From contig CAKOJN010000004.1 in assembly GCA_934090685.1 (NCBI GenBank), positions 62,001-126,000 of the forward strand: DNA of 64,000 nt. Direction: 5' to 3'. The notes beneath the pieces were generated by a model, which saw only the letters and a program-made list of their open reading frames with translations, did no database searches and was not told the DNA's origin. The position numbers and the translations under genes are program-made. Source of the stretch: an uncultured Bacilli bacterium. GTDB lineage: Bacteria > Bacillota_I > Bacilli_A > RF39 > UBA660. This document shows, piece after piece, positions 52,412-60,995 of this stretch (position 1 is the first letter of the stretch; each line of letters begins with the position of its first letter).

Positions 52412-53391
52412 ATCTCAAAATCCTTATAAAGTTTTACAATAATATTATCAATACTTTCACTATCAATTTGAATATCATTAATATTTAATTTAGAAGATAA
52501 ATAACTAAGAAAGTCAGATACAGTTACTTTAGTAATATCTATCATAAAAGAATAATAATCATCTACTTTTTCATAAGAAATAATACCACTTTTTCTAAAA
52601 GATTTTACTTTATCTTTAGAAGTAACTGTTATTTTTTTAATATGACCATATTTATTTTTCAAGTTATTTAAGGAACCATCATATAATATTTGACCTTTGC
52701 CAATTAAAATGATTCTTTTAGCAAGAGCCTCAATATCACTCATATCATGAGTTGTTAAAATTACTGTAGTTTTCTTTTCCTTATTCAATTTCTTTATAAA
52801 GTCCCTTACTATTTCTTTAGATACAGCATCTAATCCTATAGTGGGTTCATCTAAAAATAAAATGGATGGATTATGAATTAACGAAGCAGCAATTTCACAG
52901 CGCATCCTTTGACCTAAACTAAGTTGCCTTACAGGTATTTGTATCACTTCTTCTATATTTAGAAGTTTTACAAGCTCAGTTTTAGTTTTAAGATACTCAT
53001 CATTATCAAGATTATATATGTCCTTTAGTAAATCGAAAGTATCTTCTGCCGGTATATCCCACCATAATTGACTTCTTTGTCCAAATACAACGCCTATATC
53101 TGAAACATACTTTTCTCTATCCTTCCATGGAGTTAAACCATTGATTTTACACTCTCCACTATCAGGAAGCAATATCCCACTAAGTATTTTTATGGTAGTA
53201 CTTTTACCAGCACCATTAGGTCCAATGTAACCAACAATTTCACCTTTTTCAATTTGAAACGAAATATCTTTTACGGCTTCAATATAGATATAGTTTCTTT
53301 TGAAAAAAGATTTTAAAGTTGCTTTCAAACCACTTTTTCTTTTCGCAACCTTAAAAGTTTTACTTATGTGCTTAACATTGATGAATGACAT
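52408..53391 (-). CDS. ABC exporter ATP-binding subunit
   Basis: 327 residues from ATG 53391 (GAAAGGAGTGAG ahead). Walker A GPNGAGKSTT, Q-loop VVFGQRSQLWWDI, signature LSLGQRMRCEIA, Walker B SILFLDEPTIGLD, H-loop TTHD. The VFGQRSQLWWDLP stretch is typical of ATPases paired with PF06182 permeases. A C-terminal regulatory domain of about 90 residues follows. The operon leader has a terminator-type hairpin (53417-53444). Confidence 0.92.
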   Translation of the reverse strand: MSFINVKHISKTFKVAKRKSGLKATLKSFFKRNYIYIEAVKDISFQIEKGEIVGYIGPNGAGKSTTIKILSGILLPDSGECKINGLTPWKDREKYVSDIGVVFGQRSQLWWDIPAEDTFDLLKDIYNLDNDEYLKTKTELVKLLNIEEVIQIPVRQLSLGQRMRCEIAASLIHNPSILFLDEPTIGLDAVSKEIVRDFIKKLNKEKKTTVILTTHDMSDIEALAKRIILIGKGQILYDGSLNNLKNKYGHIKKITVTSKDKVKSFRKSGIISYEKVDDYYSFMIDITKVTVSDFLSYLSSKLNINDIQIDSESIDNIIVKLYKDFEI

Positions 53392-53416
53392 TTTCTTTCT
53401 CACTCCTTTCCTCAAC

Positions 53417-53444
53417 AAAAAAACACACATTTTTATCAATGTGT
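53417..53444 (-). terminator. Hairpin with T7 in the leader of the ABC exporter operon
   Basis: Minus strand ACACATT/AATGTGT, 6-base loop, then GTTTTTTT, only about 25 bases ahead of the start codon at 53391. Either an attenuator or a second terminator for fbp. A 6-codon ORF (MRFCVA) lies 30 bases earlier. Confidence 0.55.
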
Positions 53445-53536
53445 AAAATAACGAGTAAAATTAAGCCACACAAAAACGCATGTAATTTTGTAAATGTCAA
53501 ACTAAGAATAACATACATTCTTTTCAAAATCAATAA

Positions 53537-53568
53537 AATAATGTAAATAAATTAATATTTACATTATT
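53537..53568 (-). terminator. Terminator of fbp
   Basis: Perfect 13-bp stem AATAATGTAAATA and its complement with a 6-base loop; it spans the stop codon. AT-only, followed by TTTATTG. Confidence 0.6.
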
Positions 53569-55555
53569 TTTGTACTTTAATATATTTAAATTCATTATTT
53601 TCTTTTATAATACCTAAATCATAAGCCCTTATCAATAACTTAAGAAAATATATTTCCCTTTTAAGTTCGCGTCCTTTATCTATGTCTGAAATAGTTATTC
53701 TTTTCCTTACAGTTTCCTTAATTTCTATTGTTGAATTTATATCAGTATTATTAACAATCGCATCTTCCAAACTTGTAAAAGGTTCATGAGCAACTATTCT
53801 CATACCTGTTGAGCCAGATATTAATGTATATCCTGCAATACCTGTCGTTTTTTGATAAGCTTTACTGAATCCTCCATCTATTACAATGAGTTTATTGTCT
53901 GCCTTTAATGGATTTTCACCATTTATTTTTTCAACAGGTATATGCCCATTTATTATATGTGCATTTTTAATATCAGTTAAACCAAAATCTTTCATGATAT
54001 TCTCAATTACTTTGCTATCTTCTTGATAACTATAGTAATAATTTCTTTTTTCTTTGTGAGATGTTTTATCTTTAATTAAAACTCTTTCCATATTAGTCAT
54101 TTTATCTTTACCAAAGAAAGGTGAATCTGGTCCTGTCCATAAATACCACATAAGATCAAGTTCATCTTTTGAATTATTTCCCTTGTTATAATATAATTCT
54201 CTTACTTTTTTATCTAAATAATCAAATAATTCTTTTCCCTTTAAATTTCCTTCTACAAAAGACACTTCTTTTAATGTACCATCCTCATTTAAAGGAACTA
54301 AAGCATGATACATTAAATTGTTATTTTCTATTTTATACATAGAACCTTTACTAAAAAATAAATCAATATGTCTTTTTAATGCTTCGCTATTCATAAATGA
54401 TATAGTTAAGTCCTCAATTACTTTTTCTTCTTCTTCAGTCAATTTATATGGATTGCTTTTATCTATTGTTGGAAAGTCAACATCTTCTAAATGATATTCC
54501 TTTCCATCTATAACAATACTTTCATTTTCATAATCTATTTTGTCTAATAATCTTCTATGTTCCATTTGATACTCAGGATGATTTAAAGCAAATTGTCCTT
54601 CTAATTTATACATAATTATTGAAATTGCTTTATGAATCTTTGCTGCTTGTCTTATATCATAATCTTCTATATAATCATCCTGTGTTGTTTTTCTTGGTCT
54701 CCATACTAATGCATTTTTATATGTCTTTTCTGCAAAATTGGCAAGAGGTCTTAAATTTATACCATAAGCATTTTCAAGTATATCTAAATTATTATATTTA
54801 ACACTATTAGTAATAACACCGGCAACAGATAAATCATTTCCTAGACTTGCGCCCATCCACAATATATCATGGTTACCCCATTCAATATCAATATTAGGGT
54901 TATCACCTAACATATCCATTATCTTATGTGGCTCAGGGCCCCTGTCATATATATCTCCTACTATGTGGAATTCATTAACAGCAAGTTGTTTTATTAATGT
55001 ACATAATGCCTTAATTAAATCCTCAGCAGAACCTAGATTAATAACAGATGATATAATCATTTTATAATATTCATCTTTATTTTCTTGCTCAATTTTATTA
55101 TTAAGTAATTCATCAATTGTATAACTTAAACTAGACTTATATGTTTTTCTTACCTTACTTCTTGTATATCTAGAAGATATTTTTTTAGCAACTTCAATTA
55201 TTCTTAATATATTAGTTTCATACCAAGAATATTTATCATTAACACTTTCTAATTCAAGTTTCATTTTCTCTTCAGGATAATATATTAGTGTTGCAAGTTT
55301 GTCTTGTTCACTTTCAGATAATTCACCATCAAATATTTGTTTAATTCTATATCTTATACCTCCAGATGCGTTATTCATGATGTGACAAAATGCATCTGCT
55401 TGACCATGTATATCGCTCATAAAATGCTCCACATTTCTTGGAAGTGCTAATATAGAATTAAGATTAATTATTTCTGCTATAACTTCATCTTTAGTAGTAA
55501 ACCTTTTTGATAACTCTTTTAAATATTCTAAACAAAAATCAATTTCTTTTTCCAT
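53564..55555 (-). CDS. fbp: Fructose-1,6-bisphosphatase, class III
   Basis: 663 residues, normal for the Firmicutes class III enzyme. Calcineurin-like metal motifs: FMSDIHGQADAF, HIVGDIYDRGPEPHKIMD, IEWGNHDILWMGA; later HIINGHIPV and IDGGFSKAYQK. ATG follows TAAGGAGAGGGTT. Gluconeogenic step F1,6BP to F6P in the cytosol. Single gene. Confidence 0.95.
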   Translation of the reverse strand: MEKEIDFCLEYLKELSKRFTTKDEVIAEIINLNSILALPRNVEHFMSDIHGQADAFCHIMNNASGGIRYRIKQIFDGELSESEQDKLATLIYYPEEKMKLELESVNDKYSWYETNILRIIEVAKKISSRYTRSKVRKTYKSSLSYTIDELLNNKIEQENKDEYYKMIISSVINLGSAEDLIKALCTLIKQLAVNEFHIVGDIYDRGPEPHKIMDMLGDNPNIDIEWGNHDILWMGASLGNDLSVAGVITNSVKYNNLDILENAYGINLRPLANFAEKTYKNALVWRPRKTTQDDYIEDYDIRQAAKIHKAISIIMYKLEGQFALNHPEYQMEHRRLLDKIDYENESIVIDGKEYHLEDVDFPTIDKSNPYKLTEEEEKVIEDLTISFMNSEALKRHIDLFFSKGSMYKIENNNLMYHALVPLNEDGTLKEVSFVEGNLKGKELFDYLDKKVRELYYNKGNNSKDELDLMWYLWTGPDSPFFGKDKMTNMERVLIKDKTSHKEKRNYYYSYQEDSKVIENIMKDFGLTDIKNAHIINGHIPVEKINGENPLKADNKLIVIDGGFSKAYQKTTGIAGYTLISGSTGMRIVAHEPFTSLEDAIVNNTDINSTIEIKETVRKRITISDIDKGRELKREIYFLKLLIRAYDLGIIKENNEFKYIKVQK

Positions 55556-55681
55556 AACCCTCTCCTTAAATTGACTTTAGAATAACACATTTAATAAATA
55601 TTGTAAAGCTGTGGATATGTGTGGAATACAATATATGTACTTTTACGGTAGTAATATTATATACTTTACTAGGAGGTATAT

Positions 55682-56926
55682 ATGAAAAAATTTTTAAAAA
55701 ATTACAAATCATATTTAATTTTAATAGGTAGTATAATTCTAGGTACTATAATGGGACTAATATTCAAAGAAAAAGCAGCAATAGTAAGTCCACTAGGTGA
55801 CTTATTCTTAAATATGCTACTGGTGATAGTTGTTCCTTTAATATTTTTAACCCTATCAACATCTATTGGTAGAATGAAACAACCACAAAGAATAGGTAAA
55901 ATATTAGGTACTATTATACTTGTGTTTGTATTTACATCAATAGTCAGTGTGTTTGTAGGACTCGGAACATCAAAAATGTTTAAATTAGTGGATTTAAAAG
56001 ACACAAATAGTATCAAAGAAGTACTAACAGATAATACTGAAGTTGAAAAAGAAGATGTAAATTTTCTTCAAAGAACAGTTGATACAATAAGTGTTAATGA
56101 TTTTTCAAAAGTATTATCAAGAGACAATATGATTGCATTAATAGTATTTTCTATTCTATTTGGTATAAGTATAAATATGTCTAAAGGTAAAGGTGAAAAA
56201 CTTCTAAATGTTTTAGAAAGTGCAAATCATGTAGTTCAATCATTCATTAAACTTATAATGTATTATGCACCAATTGGTCTTGGATGTTATTTTGCTTCAC
56301 TTGTAGGTACATTCGGAGGTGAAATTGCAGTAGGATATGGCAAAACATTTATTATTTATACAGTAGTTGCTGTGTTATTCTACTTCATAGTATATTCACT
56401 TTATGCCTTTATAGCAGGTGGTAAAAATGGATTTGTTAGTTATTGGAAAAATATACTACCAGCAACACTAACTTCATTAGGAACTTGCTCATCAGCAGCA
56501 TCTATTCCAGTTAATACAATGTGTGCTAAAAATATTGGTGTACCTGATGATATTGCTGATACAACTATTCCACTTGGAACAAGTTTTCATAAAGATGGTT
56601 CAATTATCGGAAGTGTATTCAAAATAATGTTCCTAGTTTGTTTATTTAATAGTGATGTTTCTTCATTAAAAATATTAGGAATTGCTCTTCTTGCTACATT
56701 GCTTGTAACAGCTGTACCTATTGGTGGGGGAACTATATCAGAGATGTTAATTATTACAATGTTAGGTTTCCCAGTATCTGCATTACCTATTTTAACAATA
56801 ATAGCCACTATTATAGATCCACCTGCAACTATGTTGAATGTAGTTGGCGACTCAGCAAGTAGTATGCTTGTTTCTAGAATAGTTGACGGAAAACATTGGA
56901 TGAAAAAAAGAAACTTATCACTCTGA
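55682..56926 (+). CDS. Dicarboxylate/amino-acid:cation symporter
   Basis: 414 residues, DAACS family (PF00375), about eight membrane segments. Conserved: LFLNMLLVIVVPLIFLTLS, SLGTCSSAASIPVNTMCAKNIGVP (serine-rich hairpin), FHKDGSIIG, VDPPATMLNVVGDSASSMLVSRI-type end (here IIDPPATMLNVVGD). Imports glutamate, aspartate, C4-dicarboxylates or serine/threonine; which is unclear. ATG follows TAGGAGGTATAT. Own terminator. Confidence 0.9.
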   Translation: MKKFLKNYKSYLILIGSIILGTIMGLIFKEKAAIVSPLGDLFLNMLLVIVVPLIFLTLSTSIGRMKQPQRIGKILGTIILVFVFTSIVSVFVGLGTSKMFKLVDLKDTNSIKEVLTDNTEVEKEDVNFLQRTVDTISVNDFSKVLSRDNMIALIVFSILFGISINMSKGKGEKLLNVLESANHVVQSFIKLIMYYAPIGLGCYFASLVGTFGGEIAVGYGKTFIIYTVVAVLFYFIVYSLYAFIAGGKNGFVSYWKNILPATLTSLGTCSSAASIPVNTMCAKNIGVPDDIADTTIPLGTSFHKDGSIIGSVFKIMFLVCLFNSDVSSLKILGIALLATLLVTAVPIGGGTISEMLIITMLGFPVSALPILTIIATIIDPPATMLNVVGDSASSMLVSRIVDGKHWMKKRNLSL

Positions 56927-56942
56927 TAAATTTCTTTTTTTA
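56909..56942 (+). terminator. Terminator of the symporter gene
   Basis: AGAAAcTTATCA-CTC-TGATAAaTTTCT with one mismatch, then TTTTTTT. Overlaps the TGA stop. Confidence 0.75.
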
Positions 56943-59318
56943 TAGACTTAATAATATTCTGTAATAATCACTCTTAAATTCGTCTTTCTCAATTCCAAGT
57001 TTCTCATAAAAGACATCTATATATTCCTTACCATAATTTCTTTCAATAGACATTTCGCATACAACCAAATCATAATATATATCACTTAACCCAGCATCTT
57101 CAGTATCCAAAAGACCACTAAAATGTCCATTACATGCATAGATATTAGGAAGTGACATATCTCCATGGGTAAATCCAATTATTTGTTTAGGCATATTACC
57201 TTTTAAATATTTTAAAATTGCTTGTTTAGTATGAAATCTATCAAGGATTTCTTTTTTAATATCTTCTTCTTTTATTGAACCAATATTTTCTTCAATTCTT
57301 TTTATTTTAACTGGTATTGTCTCATCAATAACACAATCACTATAATCAATGTTATATAATGCATTAAACGCTTCAACAATAATATCAATTCCTTCCATGA
57401 TATGATCATCAAAATAATCATCACAAAGCATAATTCCATTTAATGACTTTGTTAGTAAATATGACATACCATTATATTTCTCATAAAAAACCTTCTCAGG
57501 TACTATAACCTTATCTTCTAGATAATCTAAACTAATTGATTCCCTTGATAAATGATTAGCAACTTTCAAATAGAAGACTTTACTCTTTTTTCTTATTTTA
57601 TAAACTTTCTTACCAGAACAACCAATGGTTATTTCTTCAATACTAGTCGCAGTTTTCAGAAACTCATTTAATCTATTACTACCTTTAATTATAATTTGAG
57701 GTTTAACTTCTTCTTTAATTAAAACATTATTAGACTTCTTTTTAATACTATCATAATTACCATCATATGTAATCATCTTTTTATCATCAATCATAACAAT
57801 CTTAGTAGCAATTTTATTAATAAAATATCTATCATGTGAAATAAACAAAATAGTTCCCTCATAAGCAAGTAAAGACTCTTCAAGTATTTCCCTAGTATCT
57901 ATGTCAATATGATTGGTAGGTTCATCAAGTATTAAAAAGTTAGCATTCTTAAGTATCAACTCTAATAATTTAAGTCTAACCTTTTCACCACCACTTAAAT
58001 TTTTAACTTTCTTATCAATACTGTCAACTGTAAAGTAAAATTGATTTAGTTTGCTTCTAAGTTCACTTTCACTACCTACGAATATCTTCCTCATGTGTTC
58101 ATAAATTGTCAACTCTTCATTGTCAAATCTAATTTCTTGTGGAATATATCCAAACTTTATATTTGTACCTAATTTTATATTTTCATGTGTATTATTCAAG
58201 ATATTTTTGATAAGCGTTGTTTTACCAGCGCCATTTTTTCCCATCAAGCAAACTCTTTCTTTATAATATACTTCCATATTAGATTTTTTAAGTAATTCCT
58301 TGTTACCTATCGATAAATTCAAATTTGAAATTACCATTACTCTATTAGAAGTTCTATCTTCAACATTAAGATTGATCTTAAGATCACTCTTTGTTTTTGG
58401 TTTTTCTATTAATTCCATCTTATTCAATCTAGTTTGTATTGCTTTTGCTCTTCTAAAAAACATAGGATTATCACTCTTCGCACCCCAAGTTTTATATCTT
58501 ATAATTGCCTCTTTAAGTGCTTTAATTTCTTTTTGTTGATTTTTATAATTTTGAAATTCGATCATTAATCTTTTTTCAGACTCTTTTAAATAATATGAAT
58601 AATTTCCATGATAAATATCAGCACTTCCGTTTTCCATCTCGATTATCTTATTAACAGTTCTATCAAGAAAATATCTATCATGACTTATTAATACAACTGT
58701 TCCATTATATGATGATAAATAATCTTCAAACCACTCTAAAGTATCTATATCTAAATGATTAGTTGGTTCATCTAAAAGTAATATATCAGGAGATGATAAA
58801 ACTATAGAAGCTAAATTAATAAGTGTTTTCTCACCACCACTTAATTTATTATATTCTCTATCCAGTAATTCATTAGAAATTTTAAAACCATTTCTAATCT
58901 TTTCAATTCTTTCTTTTAAATTATATCCGCCCTTTATTCTAAATTCTTCCTGTAGTTTATCAAGTGTTTTTATATCTTTGTCATTACCGGACATGCTATC
59001 AACAAAAGTATTTATTTTGCTTTTTAAGTCAAGTAACTCATTGATACCTCTTAAATATACATCTCTTGAACTTACTCCAGCTTTCTCTTCAGGAGGTATT
59101 TGTGTTAAATATCCAATTTTGCTCTCTTTTCGTATTGATACGCTCCCACTATCACTACTTTCAAGTCCAATAATAATCTTAAGCGTAGTACTTTTACCAC
59201 ACCCATTACTTCCTATTAATGCTACTCTTTCATTAGTTTTTATATCAAAAGACAAATTATTAAGTACGTTATTATATCCATAACTTTTATTTATTTTATT
59301 TAAACTTATTTCTATCAT
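56940..59318 (-). CDS. Fusion of ABC-F protein and aminoglycoside-phosphotransferase-like kinase
   Basis: 792 residues, ATG after GAGGAGAAAATT. Residues 1-540 form a complete ABC-F protein: Walker A IGSNGCGKST and GKNGAGKTT, signatures LSGGEKTLIN and LSGGEKVRLK, two LLDEPTNHLD/ILDEPTNHID Walker B boxes, two SHDRYF H-loops, and an interdomain linker about 235-310. Residues 550-792 form an APH-type kinase: VYKIRKKSKVFYLKVA with the ATP Lys, FTHGDMSLPN with catalytic Asp720 and Asn725, and GLLDTEDAG with Mg-binding Asp738. No frameshift or stop lies between them. ABC-F proteins of this class protect ribosomes from antibiotics; APH enzymes phosphorylate aminoglycosides or related compounds. Control by the upstream leader attenuator is strongly suggested. 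Confidence 0.88.
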   Translation of the reverse strand: MIEISLNKINKSYGYNNVLNNLSFDIKTNERVALIGSNGCGKSTTLKIIIGLESSDSGSVSIRKESKIGYLTQIPPEEKAGVSSRDVYLRGINELLDLKSKINTFVDSMSGNDKDIKTLDKLQEEFRIKGGYNLKERIEKIRNGFKISNELLDREYNKLSGGEKTLINLASIVLSSPDILLLDEPTNHLDIDTLEWFEDYLSSYNGTVVLISHDRYFLDRTVNKIIEMENGSADIYHGNYSYYLKESEKRLMIEFQNYKNQQKEIKALKEAIIRYKTWGAKSDNPMFFRRAKAIQTRLNKMELIEKPKTKSDLKINLNVEDRTSNRVMVISNLNLSIGNKELLKKSNMEVYYKERVCLMGKNGAGKTTLIKNILNNTHENIKLGTNIKFGYIPQEIRFDNEELTIYEHMRKIFVGSESELRSKLNQFYFTVDSIDKKVKNLSGGEKVRLKLLELILKNANFLILDEPTNHIDIDTREILEESLLAYEGTILFISHDRYFINKIATKIVMIDDKKMITYDGNYDSIKKKSNNVLIKEEVKPQIIIKGSNRLNEFLKTATSIEEITIGCSGKKVYKIRKKSKVFYLKVANHLSRESISLDYLEDKVIVPEKVFYEKYNGMSYLLTKSLNGIMLCDDYFDDHIMEGIDIIVEAFNALYNIDYSDCVIDETIPVKIKRIEENIGSIKEEDIKKEILDRFHTKQAILKYLKGNMPKQIIGFTHGDMSLPNIYACNGHFSGLLDTEDAGLSDIYYDLVVCEMSIERNYGKEYIDVFYEKLGIEKDEFKSDYYRILLSL

Positions 59319-59345
59319 AATTTTCTCCTCTAAATTTTAACATGC

Positions 59346-59390
59346 AAAAAAAATTCACACTTCTTAATCTAAAGGACTAAGCAAGTGTGA
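59346..59390 (-). promoter_or_regulatory. Intrinsic terminator (attenuator) in the ABC-F/APH leader
   Basis: Minus strand TCACACTT/AAGTGTGA, 8-bp stem, 20-base loop, then eight T. The upstream arm lies inside the end of the leader peptide ORF, so a ribosome stalled near its end would prevent the hairpin and allow read-through into the resistance gene. Confidence 0.75.
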
Positions 59391-59430
59391 TATTAATCTT
59401 ATACATAATTTTAGTACCAATGTATTTCAT
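59377..59430 (-). CDS. 17-residue leader peptide of the ABC-F/APH gene
   Basis: MKYIGTKIMYKINITLA, ATG 59430 preceded by GAAAGGTGATATT. It ends in the terminator stem 60 bases before the main start. This is the layout of antibiotic-sensing leader peptides ahead of ABC-F and Erm genes. Not matched to a known leader. Confidence 0.7.
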   Translation of the reverse strand: MKYIGTKIMYKINITLA

Positions 59431-59449
59431 AATATCACCTTTCAAATGT

Positions 59450-59478
59450 ATTTTAACACAAAGAAAAATAATAATCAA
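59450..59478 (-). promoter_or_regulatory. Promoter of the ABC-F/APH transcript
   Basis: Minus strand TTGATT, 17-base spacer, TAAAAT. Start near 59443, immediately ahead of the leader peptide ribosome site. It lies just past the end of the methyltransferase gene. Confidence 0.7.
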
Positions 59479-59481
59479 ATA

Positions 59482-60270
59482 CTATTTTAAAGACTCATAT
59501 ATAAGCTCATACTCTTCATTAGATAAATTTTCCATCTTTTTATTTAAAGTTACATCAGGAATATTATAACTCTTAATAATTTCTTTACTCTCTTTTTTAG
59601 TTAATTTTTTATCATGAAACTTAGAAAATTCTATTAAAGATTCCATTAAATTATTCTTAAGTTTTCTTTCTCTATTATAAAACATCTCTCTAAAAACAAA
59701 TCTCTTAAAGCTAAATTTCAAATCTTCTCTACTAATTGGTTTAAGTCTGATTATTGAAGACATAACCCTAGGCGCAGGATCAAAACAATTTGGTTCTACA
59801 TCTCTTATTCTTTCAACATCAAAAAATGAATTAGTAAGTAATGATAACTTAGTTAATGATTTATTACAAACATTATCAGCAAATCTCTTGCCTACTATTA
59901 ATATGCTTTCTTTAAATTCACACCTTAATAATTTTTCAATAAAAGGTTCTGTTATTGAATATGGAAGCGCAGAAACTATTTTATCGCATGGAGGTATATA
60001 TAGATTCAAAGCATTACCATATAGTACATCTATATTCTTATATTTATCCTTTAATACATTGATAAAATGTTCAAGATTTAAATCAAGTTCAATACAAGTC
60101 AAATGTTTAACTCTTCTTGCTAAAAGTTCTGTTATAACACCCTTACCAGGTCCTATCTCAACAACCTCATCTTCTATTGATAACTCACAAGCATCAATAA
60201 AATCATTTAACACTGCTTTATCAATTAAAAAATGTTGATCAAAATAATCAGTATCATTTATAAATTCCAT
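59482..60270 (-). CDS. KsgA/Erm-fold rRNA adenine methyltransferase with altered motif IV
   Basis: 262 residues from ATG 60270 (GGTGAATTAT ahead). Rossmann-fold SAM domain: DQHFLIDKAVLNDFI, VVEIGPGKGVIT (motif I), CIELDLN (II), VLYGNALNL (III), and motif IV SALPYSITEPF where KsgA and Erm have N-[LI]-P-Y; Ala101 replaces that catalytic Asn. A C-terminal helical domain follows (KRFVFREMFYNRERKLKNNLM). It could be this organism's RsmA, or a separate modifier or Erm-like enzyme beside the ABC-F/APH gene. The altered motif makes standard N6-adenine methylation uncertain. Confidence 0.75.
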   Translation of the reverse strand: MEFINDTDYFDQHFLIDKAVLNDFIDACELSIEDEVVEIGPGKGVITELLARRVKHLTCIELDLNLEHFINVLKDKYKNIDVLYGNALNLYIPPCDKIVSALPYSITEPFIEKLLRCEFKESILIVGKRFADNVCNKSLTKLSLLTNSFFDVERIRDVEPNCFDPAPRVMSSIIRLKPISREDLKFSFKRFVFREMFYNRERKLKNNLMESLIEFSKFHDKKLTKKESKEIIKSYNIPDVTLNKKMENLSNEEYELIYESLK

Positions 60271-60335
60271 ATAATTCACCAATATTATTATATCAACATT
60301 TCAATTTTATAAAATACTTATATTATAATTTTACA

Positions 60336-60995
60336 CTATTCACTAAAAATATTAAAAGGATATCTATCAGGAAGAGGTAAACTAAATGTTAATAATTTGT
60401 GAGTAGTTGGATGTTCAAATTCTATTTTACAAGCAAATAACGCTATTTGATTTCCTACTACTGCATTCTTATTGTATTTTTGATCACCATATAATGGATA
60501 ACCAAAATGTGACATCTGCACTCTTATCTGATGACTTCTTCCTGTTAATAATTCAATTTCAACTAATGATAAATTATCTTTATAATCAAGTAATTTGTAT
60601 TTTAATATAGATTCTTTTCCATTATCATCAACCTTAACAATATTTCTTTTAGTGTCTTTAAGTAATTTATCAATTAAAGTACCTGATTCATTTATTTTTC
60701 CAATAACCACAGCATTATATATTTTTTTAAAACTTTTAACTCTAATTTGCTCACTCAATCTAGAAGCCGCTTTACTTGTTTTAGCAAAAACCATTATTCC
60801 TCCGACAGGTCTATCTAGTCTATGCACTAGTCCTAAATATACATTGCCAGGTTTATTATATTTTTCCTTTATATATTCTTTTAATATAGTTAATAAATCT
60901 TTATCATTACTACTATCCTCTTGAACAGGAATATTTATTGGTTTTTCTACTACCAAAAGATGATTATCTTCATATATTATATTTAATTTATTCAT
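60336..60995 (-). CDS. RluA-family pseudouridine synthase
   Basis: 219 residues from ATG 60995 (GATGGGAATCTA ahead), overlapping the previous gene by 8 bases. Single catalytic domain: VVEKPINIPVQ, GLVHRLDRPVGGIMVFAKT with catalytic Asp of HRLDR, LLTGRSHQIRVQMSHFGYPLYGD. No S4 domain, so it resembles RluA/RluC-like single-domain members. Modifies rRNA or tRNA uridines. Co-transcribed with the methyltransferase upstream. Confidence 0.9.
   Translation of the reverse strand: MNKLNIIYEDNHLLVVEKPINIPVQEDSSNDKDLLTILKEYIKEKYNKPGNVYLGLVHRLDRPVGGIMVFAKTSKAASRLSEQIRVKSFKKIYNAVVIGKINESGTLIDKLLKDTKRNIVKVDDNGKESILKYKLLDYKDNLSLVEIELLTGRSHQIRVQMSHFGYPLYGDQKYNKNAVVGNQIALFACKIEFEHPTTHKLLTFSLPLPDRYPFNIFSE

Noticed and set aside
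53470..53500. TTGACA upstream of the ABC exporter operon on the minus strand
   Set aside because: No acceptable -10 at the proper spacing, so not called a promoter.
59387..59569. Plus-strand 60-residue ORF over the ABC-F/APH leader
   Set aside because: It is antisense to a well-supported leader peptide, promoter and methyltransferase gene end; no ribosome site.
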